From assembly GCA_026182355.1 (NCBI GenBank), contig JAPFBL010001929.1, forward strand, positions 1,852,001 to 1,916,000: a stretch of DNA of 64,000 nt, written 5' to 3'. The DNA is from Hermatobates lingyangjiaoensis (Eukaryota; Arthropoda; Insecta; Hemiptera; Hermatobatidae). The notes beneath the pieces are model-generated. The model was not told the origin of the DNA. It worked only from the letters and a program-made list of their open reading frames with translations, and made no database searches. The translations under genes were made by a program, and so were the position numbers. Position 1 is the stretch's first letter. The number at the start of each line of letters is the position of its first letter. Below, one piece after another: positions 55,470 to 64,000 of this stretch.

Positions 55470-55840
55470 CTAGTGTCCCTAGGGGTACTAGAATATTCCC
55501 CCTAGGACGAGCTTAAGACTAAGGTAGTAAAACTAATATGAAGAGATACGTTACAGAAAGTACGTACCTGGTCCAAGAGGTACTTGACCATATTCCCTCA
55601 AGGATATAAGTTACGAAATAACATTAAAAAGACAAGGAACATATAAATAAACAAGCATAGACGCGGACAGTATATAGGTAAAATAAAAAACTATATAATT
55701 TAAGACTAAGACTAAGATTCCTAGGGGTACTGTGATATTCCCCCTAGGGCAGACTTAAAACTAAAATAAATAAATAAATAAAAAAACAACTTAGACTAAG
55801 ATCCCTAGGGGTACAGGGATATTCCCCCTAGGGCTGGCTC
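55470..55840 (-). repeat. Triplicated hairpin motif in LINE 3' UTR
   Basis: CCCTAGGGGTAC..ATATTCCCCCTAGG occurs at 55478-55506, 55720-55749 and 55803-55833, each followed by an AAGACTAA- or CAGAACTAA-like stretch. CCTAGGGG and CCCCCTAGG pair around GTAC...ATATT in each copy. This is a candidate for a structured signal recognised by the element's RT. Confidence 0.85.
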
Positions 55841-55869
55841 AGAACTAAATTAAATACTATTAAATTAAA

Positions 55870-58800
55870 TTATGGGGCAGAGCCCCATACTTTTTTCTTT
55901 TTCCCTATCTCATATATGTATTTAAGGAAGTGTCTCGTTCTGTCTTTGTTCGATAAGTAATTTATTATCCGTGTATCGTTGTCAGTTTCCATTAGCATTA
56001 TGTGCCTTGCATCTGCGTACATTGCGCAAGAGAATAGCACGTGTTCCGCAGTTTCTGGCACATATCCACAGGGACATAACGGGCTATTAATGATTTTAAA
56101 TCTCCATAGGTAATGTCTAAAGTCACCGTGTCCCGACAACATTTGCGTTAGCCAATGACCACCTGGGAAGTTACGGACACTTAATCGCTCTCTTATGTCG
56201 GGAAAGAGGGTCCTAGTCCACTCTCCCGGACCGCCTTCGTCCCACCTCCCCTGCCATGCGCTGAGGGCCCACTCTTTCAATTCCGTCATTCTGTCAGTTA
56301 TTTCTGTAGATCTGTAATTAATCCAAACTGGGTTCATACCTTTTGATAGGTAGACCTTTTCGGCTTTATATTTTAATAAAATGTCTATAGGTATTTTACC
56401 CGTAATAACCTGTACTGCCCTAAGACTAATTGTTTTGTATGCTTTGCTTACTTGAATTAGGACTTTCCTTTGGGCGGAGAGCAAGTCCCTCATATGTTTG
56501 GTTTTTGTTCTTCTGGCCCAGAATGATGCGCCGTGGCAGACTATGGATTCAAAAATTGCACTATACATGATGGAGCATCCCTTGTAACCTACTCCCCAGG
56601 TGGCTTTAGATATTCGCGCCGTTGTCATGTATTTTTTGTTTGCCTTGGCTATTATTTCTCTGCAGTGGGTGGTAACCGATAGTCTTCATCAATGTGGATT
56701 CCAAGGTATTTAACCGTTTTGCTGATCCTCATTCTGAGGCCGTCATAATATATCCTTGGAAGGCTATTTTCGTTAAGTCTGCCCTTCAGGAACATGGCGC
56801 AGCATTTGTGCATGGCGAGGTCTACTTTAGTGTACTCACACCATGTCCTTACCAGGAGCAAGGCTTGGTTACTGATCTCTTCCACTTCTCTTCTTGAGTT
56901 GGCTTGGACTAATATTACTAGGTCGTCGACATATGCAATCGGTCGAATCTCCTCCAACATCAAGGCCACCAGGAGTGTCTCGAAGGCCACGGACCAAAGA
57001 GCCGGTCCTAAAACTGATCCCTGCGGGCAACCCCGATTAGCCCCGCACCTAACTACTCCTGTCCCGACCTCCGCCATAGCCACCCTATCTTCGAAGAAAG
57101 AGCGGAGTATGACCTTGATGTTGGGCGACAGCCTAGAAGTGTATATCTCTTTGAGCACCGCCGGTCTCCATACCTGGTCGAATGCTCCCCTGATGTCAAG
57201 AAAAAGTCCAACTACATACTTAGCCTCTGAGGTGTCCACCACCCGACCAATATCTAAGAGGGCGTCGTCCACTGATAGTCCTTTTTTCGATCCAAATTGC
57301 TGACCAGTGGATATACTATCTAAGAGGGGGGTAAGGTCGCGTAAGATTAGGAATTCCAATCCCTTACTCAAGGATGCCATGAGGCAAATGGGTCTATAGG
57401 ATTCAACTTGAGTTGGGTCCCTGTCACCGCCTTTCTTAATTAGGGCCAATAATGCTATTTTCCACGCCTTCGGGAAGTAGCCGAGTGCGTAGCAGTCATT
57501 TTATATTTGTAACAGGGCTTTACCTATAGTTGGCCAGGCGTGTTTAAGGATAATTGGGCCCAGGCGATCTGGGCCGGGGGCCTTATGATTTCCTTGTCTT
57601 TTAATGGCCAGCTCTGCGTCCTCTAGTGTCCAGTGACTCCTATCGTTGTTTAGTTCGATGTCTTGGTCCAATTCCCTTCTTGCTTGTGACTGTTGAGCAG
57701 TTTCATTTTCCTGATTGTCTTCAGGGAAGCAATGGTTCATTATTGCCTCCAACCTTTCCCTGGGACTAATCAATTTCCTTGGGCCTACGCAGATATTAGA
57801 CGCAGCCATCTCAATGGATATCTTGTCAACAACCACCTTGTATGGTATATCCCACAGGTCATTATTTTCGTTGACAAAATTAATCCATGATTGTCTTTTT
57901 GCCTTTCTACAAAGGGCGTGGAAGTTTTTCTTTTCCGATATATATCTGCTATATAACCTCGCACTCTCCCGGTCTCTGCATCTTTGGAAGATTCTACGGA
58001 GCTTGGCAACTTTTGCTTTTATTTCTGTCAGTTCTGGAGTCCACCAGTGGACGACGCGCTGCCTACTCTTCTTCCACCCATTAGTTCTAGCAGCCGTTAA
58101 AAAGATCAGATCTGTAAGTACCTGTATTTTATAATCGATTTCTTCAGGTGAGATTGAATTAATTTCAAAGGTCAAGGTCCGTTCCTGGAATTCGTGTTTT
58201 AAGAGATTCTTGAACCAGTCCCAGTTGACTCCTCTGGTTCTGATCTGTCTGGTAAGGGGGTCAGGTCTATTACCGGAGTTGTACTTGAAAGTTATGAGGT
58301 GATGGTCACTAATCGGGGTGGAGCTATCCACTGACCAATCCGAGATTTGGGTGTAAGTTCTGGTCGTAACTGCAGTTATGTCGATGTATGACTGGCCGGC
58401 GTGACGACTATATGTTGGACCTCTGCTTGGGTCGTTGATAATGGTAAGGTTATTGTGATTCAGGAAGTCCATTGTCCGTTCTCCATCTCTTGTGGTTCGT
58501 AAGGAGCCCCAGGCTGTATGGTGGGCATTAAAGTCGCCCATCAGGATAATTTCCCAGCCTTTCAGGTCTTTGATAACTCTATCTAATGCTGGAAGGGCTT
58601 CTATGGTTTTGGCGGAGTAGTTCTTGTAGTATGAGATAAGGGCGACTCTCACTCCCAAGCCTGAGACTGTACAGGCTGCTATGTTTCTGTCCCCCGTGGC
58701 AACTGTTACCACGTCGAAACGCTTGGTAGTGTCGATTATAGCTGATAGGGGCTTCTCCATTCCCTGGATGATTCTATTGGAACAGCCAAAGCCTAAACTC

Positions 58801-58927
58801 TCTCCTCTCTATAATTCCAAGGTTCTTGGATGGCTATAAAGTCTATTTCTCTTTCGTAGGAACACTTAATAAGTTGATCTACTGCATCTATTGACTTGTT
58901 GGTGTTAATCTGAGCAAGTCTAATCAT
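55870..58927 (-). pseudogene. LINE ORF2: APE endonuclease, RT, C-terminal zinc motif
   Basis: Translation starts at ATG 58927-58925 (MIRLAQINTNKS). The endonuclease shows IAIQEPW, a frameshift near 58790, then ILMGDFNAHHTAWGS, SYIDITAV and ISDHHLITF, so the acidic/His active-site residues are all present. RT motifs follow: NHKAPGPDRLGP, FLDIRGAFDQVWR, GCPQGSVLGPALWS, AYVDDLVIL (intact YVDD) and VKYLGIHID. One TAA (57503-57501) interrupts LLQI.NDCYALGYFPKAWKIA, in frame. A frameshift near 56685 precedes IIAKANKKYMTTARIS. The C-terminus has CPCGYVPETAEHVLFSC, the CCHC motif of this group. The 419-, 265- and 252-codon pieces together make one ~1000-residue protein. Confidence 0.93.
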
Positions 58928-61039
58928 ACTGGGCCTGTCTTTTTTTTAGCATTTCTTTTTCGTATTTTTTCACTGGACATGCTTTGTCAAGGGCTGTATG
59001 ACCTTGCCAGGGCAATTCCCTCCTTTGACAATTAATGCAGGAGGTCGAATCCTTGTTTGTACATTCCCTGGAATCGTGGTCAAGTGTGCAGTAGCCACAC
59101 TTGGGATTGGTCTGTCTACATTTGGGAGCTACGTGGCCAAATCTCAGACAGCGGAAACATTGGCTTCTTTCTTGGTATTTAGAAACCGAACAATACTGCC
59201 AATCTATCCTTATTTTCTTTTTCCGTAGCATTGTCTCGTACGTTACTTTATTTACCTCGCTGACATGAATTTTTTGTTCCTATAAGGGATCTTAAATAGG
59301 GGGATGATGCAGCATTCTCCTGTTTCCACTTCGTTATTGTTCTTAGCGATTTGATCGGTGAATTCCGAGAAGGAAATATCTGCCGGAACCGATCTTACTT
59401 GTATCCGAGGTTTTGTCGGATTAGCGATTCTGACGTCGAGTCTCTCATCAGCTTTGCTAAGGGCTTCTTTTAGTTTTGTCGCCCCTACTGCCGTCTCGGT
59501 GATGATGACGACTTTACTCCCGTTGTCTGCCGTTCTGAAAGAGTTAACTTGGACTCCTAACTCAGTCGGTCTGATAGTATTTTTAACCGTCTTCTCGATA
59601 GCGAGAATATTTGAATCTTCCTTCTTCGTTACTAGTACTATATTTTCTCTAGGAGCCAAGTTAATGTATCTTAGTTTGTTACTTAAATTTTTATTTTGAT
59701 CGACGACAATTGTCTGCTTGTCTTCATATGTTTTTTCATTGCTATTTGTTCTTCTTATGTTTGCTCTTCTTCTTTTTTTCAACAAGGCGCCAAGGACCTT
59801 CATCTGGCTCATTAGGTTCTGTGACCTCTACTACTGGCAATATATCTTTTTTCATTGCCTCCATCTTTATTCTGCCAGCCGGTACAGAGGAGGGAATACC
59901 GGTTTTCGCCTTATTCGCGTAAGTTTCCCCCGTGCCCGGTCCGTCTGAGGGGCGGCCCGACTTGCCATTTTACTAGTAAAGTCCTCATTTGATGCCTCTT
60001 GACTTCGTCCCTTGTTAGCACTCCATTTGCTAATTTCGGCCCTAACCGAGCGAAGGACATCTTCCTTGAAGTCCCTAAGAAAGGACTTCAAGTCTTCAGC
60101 CGATCGTCCCCCGGATCCCAATGGACTGCCACTCTCCACCGGACGGCCTCTGATAACTGCAACTTCCTCTTTCACCGCGGCCAGGATGTCGGTCTTAAGC
60201 TCAGATAGGGCAAAGCCCATCTCTTCCCTTACCTTAGCGATTGTCCTGTGTTCATAGTCCATGAGAGGTGGACCACCACGGAAGGTCTCAAAGTTAGATT
60301 TAACAGATCCAGTTAGGGCCCTTAACTCGTCAGCCACCTTTGCAACGTCCCTGTGTGCCGTCTTTAAATCGCCGATCACTTCAGGCTGGGCAGTTCCCCC
60401 AGGAGTGAGGGACTCGATTCCTTTACTTAGCTTCCCGATTACGGTAAATGCTTTATCGAGTCTGCTATACATCCTCCCGATATTTATGTCGAATTCTAAA
60501 ATACGACGACAACAGTCGTTCTCGTCGTCAATCGAACCTTGGGGGGAGAGCTGGAGCTTGCCCCTTTTTTGCCCGTCCGAAGAAGTCAGGCTCTCCCGAC
60601 CACGCTTCTTGCAGTCCGGGGTCCTCAAGAGGTCATCATAATAGGACTCAATCGCAGGTGACACAGCAAACTCTTCGATGCGTTCCGAGCCACTAGTCCC
60701 GGGATCCATATCAACCAGGGACGTTGACCGTCTGCGCAATTCGCTCGTAGTAGCCGAGGTACCCCCCGCGACTACACTCGTGTCGGCCGACACGCGCTTT
60801 TTTGCCGAGGATGGCGCTGATCTAGGCTTGCCGATGCTGGAGAACTTCACAAACCGGCCGTCCGGACCCTTTGGTCTAGGTAGGGGTCCAGCCGCCTTAG
60901 GACTGGTACGCAACGTACCCTTAACCGGACTATCATTCGTGCTAAGAGTCGGGGAAACCCCCGACTGGGATTGTGAAGACTGCTTCACGTTAAGTTTAGT
61001 AGTTTTTGATAAAGATTTCATTAAGAAAAGAAAACCCAC
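58920..61039 (-). pseudogene. LINE ORF1: gag-like protein with CCHC knuckles
   Basis: The N-terminal 390 codons (from 61039; a second ATG lies at 61021) are Ser/Pro/Lys-rich (PLPRPKGPDGRFVKFSSIGK), then helical with a coiled-coil-like region (DKAFTVIGKLSKGIESLTPG). A paired frameshift between 59870 and 59760 diverts the frame; the skipped frame reads GRIKMEAMKKDILPVVEV and PWRLVEKKKKSKHKKNK. The 59812-59252 part resembles the conserved gag core (VVIITETAVGATKLKEAL). After a further frameshift near 59265 come the zinc knuckles: CFRCLRFGHVAPKC, CGYCTLDHDSREC and CINC..GHTALDKAC. It would be the nucleic-acid-binding chaperone of the element. Confidence 0.9.
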
Positions 61040-61554
61040 GACCGCAGAGGGCTATCCGATCCGGGCATGCCCAAACTGACGAGGAAATCCGCCAGTCTCC
61101 GAGTTCCCCCGGAGGACCGGAATACACCCCCGGTGGGGGGAGAAACAACCCCCGTGGGGGTCCCAGGCCTGTACTCACCAAAGGCTTTCGGGGCTCCCCA
61201 GTGACGATACTGGGGTACCCTCTGCGGCGCCTGCCAGGCGGGGGACCCCTGTGGGTAGACGGTCGCCAGCCCGACCGGCCCTTAGATGAATCAATTTCAA
61301 ATGGCCCGGCCGGGTACTGTGCCCACACCCACAGGGGCCAGCTCGTTCAAACCAAATCCATTCCGTTGATCCGAAAGAAAATCCCAAAACAGCCTACGTG
61401 CGTAACCCTGCACATGGGGCCCTTACATGGTACTATCAGCCGGGCCAGCTGAACCAAGGTTTTTTAAAGAGGTGTTACTCCTCTATCACTCCCCCTTGTT
61501 CCTGGCTTGTGACAGGCAGAGCCTGGTTCCTCGAAAGGACCAGGTTGGCGGGGT
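61040..61554 (-). promoter_or_regulatory. GC-rich LINE 5' leader
   Basis: A strikingly G+C-rich block compared with the AT-rich surroundings, with many CCCC/GGGG runs (for example CCCCCGGTGGGGGGAG near 61125). Short open frames on both strands here are by-products of base composition. It would carry the internal promoter of the element. Confidence 0.6.
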
Positions 61555-61569
61555 TGTTAGTCAGCCACC
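61555..61569. repeat. LINE target-site duplication, 5' side
   Basis: TGTTAGTCAGCCACC, identical to 55212-55226. Confidence 0.85.
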
Positions 61570-63662
61570 ATCTTGAACCCTATTGTACATTTCAACACTC
61601 AAAAAAAACAACCGGCGTGTCAAAAACTCAACCTACTATAGCCTGCAGTATAACTCCATTTCGGTAGAAATGTAGAATAGGGCACCAGGTGTAAAATGGC
61701 GGGTTGAAATAAATCCGGCATATTTAAATTTAAATGGAACAATAGTGATTATTTTATATTTCACTTTTATTAATTTAATTATTTATGGATAATGGAATGT
61801 CTGGATCAAGAGTTTATTGTTATATTCATGCCATTGGAAGTGAATGAATACTAACTCCTATGTGTATCTTGCTTACTGTATCACTTGTACATTACTCCCT
61901 TGTAAGCTTCTTTGACTGTAAGGTTCGTTTCAACGGTTGCATCAGTCCAATTTTATCTTATATGTACTGCATCAGCAAATTTATTGATAATTTTAATATT
62001 TATTGAATAAATATATACAATAAATTTGGCTGAAAAATTATTAAATTTATCCTGAAGTACAACTGATGTACCAGTTCAGTTTATCTCTTACAGTAAACTA
62101 GTAGTTGTATGGAATGCTAGTCAATAGCTTAGGTCAATGTATCTACAAAAGCACAAAATCATCAGGTGTCTACAACTGAAAAATGAGATCTTTCATGTGA
62201 AAAGTTAAAAAGAACTATGATTGGCTTGTAAAACCAATTGAGTTGAGTTGTGTGTTGAGTTGAGTAATTAGAAATGTTTTGAGCTGCTTGTGCAAGCATA
62301 TAATTTTGCCGTTAACTGCAGGATTGTAAGTAGCTGTTTTGACGTACTGTATTTCTAACCATTCCATGGTGAGACATATGACGGAGAGACAGTAAGGCTG
62401 GCTGTCTTAAATTGGGTGACAAGTAAGGTCAGCCATGGCCTGAAGAATTCACAACGATAGAGTAACACCAGATGTGAAGACCATGGGTAGTCGTCGAAAA
62501 GATAGTTGATATATAAGTTGAATTTGACAAATGTTCTTGATCTGCAGATTGGGTTCTTATAATATCATGAAATAACGATGTGGATAGCAGTTCCAAACTT
62601 GATATTCTCGCAGAAATTAGCTAGAATGTTATCTTTCCCAGGGAGCTAGTTATCGACAGTGAACTGACAACAAAGTCAAAGTTTATTTCAGAAAATGTAT
62701 TTTTCCTTTAAAGTTTCCAATGAAGTCATGTAAATGAGCAACAGGGTGCTTATCTGGCTTGGTACTAGCATTGAGTATCCGAGTCTCTACAGAGACGCCC
62801 TGAGCCACTATTGATTTGACACTAGTCTAGTTAGCCGAACTCTGTTGGTCGACTAATTCTTAGTGGTGTTATTGAAATATGATTGGTTGTTTGAAAGGTA
62901 CAAAAATTATTTAGAGTCTGACAAAAACAAAAAAGATAAAAATTACGTAAAATAGTTTGTGTGACATCAGCAATGGTGAATTTCCTGTTAAAGTTTCTCT
63001 TCAAACTAATACTTGATTGCAATATACATTCACCTTAAGTCTTGACAATCAGTTGAATTATTGTTGGATACCTTTTAACTTTTAGCTTAAGAGGAATTAC
63101 TGAAATGTTCCAGTAACATTTACCCCAGGGTAAATTAAAAATGTTAATTTGGAGTCTGGCTTGGGAATAGGAGGAATAGCGACTTGGTACATATCTGTAG
63201 TCCTCCGTTGCCACGTGATATAAGCCTAGCTGTTTTCTGATTGAAGGAGCCATGAAACATGAACAACTACAGAGCTACAAATGCTCACTTTAAACATAAA
63301 TTAATAGCTAATTCTATTACACTGTTATAACAAACATAAAAGGAACAATTAATTACCTTTGGCATTGTCAAAGAATCCGTGCCTAAAAGATAGTTGTTCT
63401 GCTGTCAAGACGTCACCTTCTGCTGAGTATGTTGTCATCTTTACAACACTTTGTATGGGCTCAATATTCTAAAATTCATGACGACATGAATTTAAAATTA
63501 ATTTCTTAAATGACGACAAATATAAAGTCGTTATTTAACCCTACGACTACTTTTTTTTTTACAAGAAAATTAATTTATTTCAATTTATATTTGTTGAGAA
63601 TGTCAAATAGAGGGTGTTTACTCAATATCACATGGCTGGGATGAAAGGGGGGTACGGGGGGG
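61570..63662. other. AT-rich intergenic, no gene seen
   Basis: No protein-like frame was recognised. GGTGAGACATATGACGGAG-like and AGTTGAGTTGTGTGTTGAGTTGAG short repeats occur near 62230-62400. Confidence 0.4.
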
Positions 63663-63755
63663 GGGACTTATTGTCCCTGTGGTATTATCAGTTGGGATAT
63701 ATCGTCCCGTTGGTAGGATCAGGCGGGACCTATTGTCCCATTGGTACTATAAAAA
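63663..63755. repeat. 31-bp tandem repeat, three units
   Basis: Units start at 63663, 63694 and 63725 (exact 31-bp spacing). Each has GGGA.(C/T)TAT(T/C)GTCCC and then (C/A/-)(G/T)TTGGTA(G/T/C)(T/G). GGGA(C) and GTCCC can pair within each unit. A 10-G run precedes the first unit. Confidence 0.85.
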
Positions 63756-64000
63756 TTATACGTCACTAAAATTTTGAAAAAATGCTTTATTGAAATAATG
63801 TTATTATAATATGCATGAGAATCATCATTATACAAATAAAAATGTTTTTATTACCCATAATAAAAAAAATTAATAATTAATACATAATAAAATTAATAAA
63901 AAAAATTAATTACGTAGAATCAAGCAGAAATCAGGTAGAAAGTCATGGATGGTGGTAGGGGGTGAAACATTTGCTGCAGCGTGGAACTTTGCACATAGTG
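63756..64000. other. AT-rich end of window, nothing recognised
   Basis: Nothing recognised. The GGTGGTAGGGGGTGAAACAT stretch at the very end is cut by the window. Confidence 0.4.

Larger units (their letters stand above)
55227..61554 (-). mobile_element. R1/Jockey-type LINE, nearly full length (6.3 kb)
   Basis: A 15-bp exact direct repeat brackets a complete layout on the minus strand: GC-rich leader (61554-61040), gag-like ORF1 (61039-58920), ORF2 with APE endonuclease and RT (58927-55870), and a 3' UTR ending ..CATGCCAATAAATCAAACAA at 55227, with a poly(A) signal-like AATAAA. It is GC-richer than the host sequence. There are about three frameshifts in ORF1, two in ORF2, and one nonsense codon. 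The ORF1/ORF2 junction is an overlapping ATG..TAG. Confidence 0.92.

Noticed and set aside
56694..61667. Many plus-strand open frames across the LINE (for example 56794-57303, 57715-58134, 60261-60641)
   Set aside because: They are shadows of the minus-strand LINE ORFs, favoured by its higher GC content.

Overview
This is an AT-rich animal nuclear window. It holds one confidently identified host gene, KXD1 (four exons, 39152-42764, + strand), possibly the 3' end of a second host gene (45202-45910), and otherwise mobile elements and repeats. Spliced introns, R1/Jockey-type LINE, Penelope-like (PLE), mariner, hAT, MULE and Helitron relics and tRNA-derived SINEs point to an invertebrate. The element mix fits an arthropod; anything narrower would be a guess.

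Layout. 1-3.6 kb: AT-rich sequence with a 460-bp foldback element. 3.7-6.9 kb: a 76-bp satellite built of two alternating monomer types, with a duplicated 842-bp higher-order block. 8.9-16.8 kb: a dense cluster of perfect or near-perfect hairpins embedded in (TA)n, mixed with PLE 3' remnants. 17-38 kb: gene-poor sequence with SINEs, a Helitron helicase relic, a 5S-rRNA-like fragment and diverged kilobase-scale tandem duplications. 38.8-43.4 kb: KXD1, with a promoter-proximal cluster of CRE sites and a perfect CLEAR/E-box palindrome. 43.9-45.1 kb: a truncated PLE with its GIY-YIG endonuclease. 47.4-51.7 kb: a nest of minus-strand DNA transposons, with an exact hAT-in-hAT insertion and a compact 1.9-kb MULE with iterated subterminal repeats. 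52.2-54.3 kb: a second PLE split by a mariner at a TA dinucleotide. 55.2-61.6 kb: an essentially full-length R1/Jockey-type LINE with a 15-bp target-site duplication and a handful of inactivating mutations. 61.6-64 kb: AT-rich, with a 31-bp tandem repeat.

The main discovery candidate is a small RNA-like fold that recurs more than twelve times. It has a core like CTGANGA, a stem closing on GAAA, a short palindrome (ACGT, ACATGT, ACCGGT, AGATCT, AGGCCT), and then a strand that pairs back to the bases before CTGANGA. Sequences of all three helices differ between copies while pairing is kept. This is a type-I hammerhead-like layout, but most copies carry one extra base before stem II. Two copies sit directly downstream of PLE C-terminal coding remnants, which suggests PLE termini as the source. 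Whether it is catalytic cannot be told from sequence alone.
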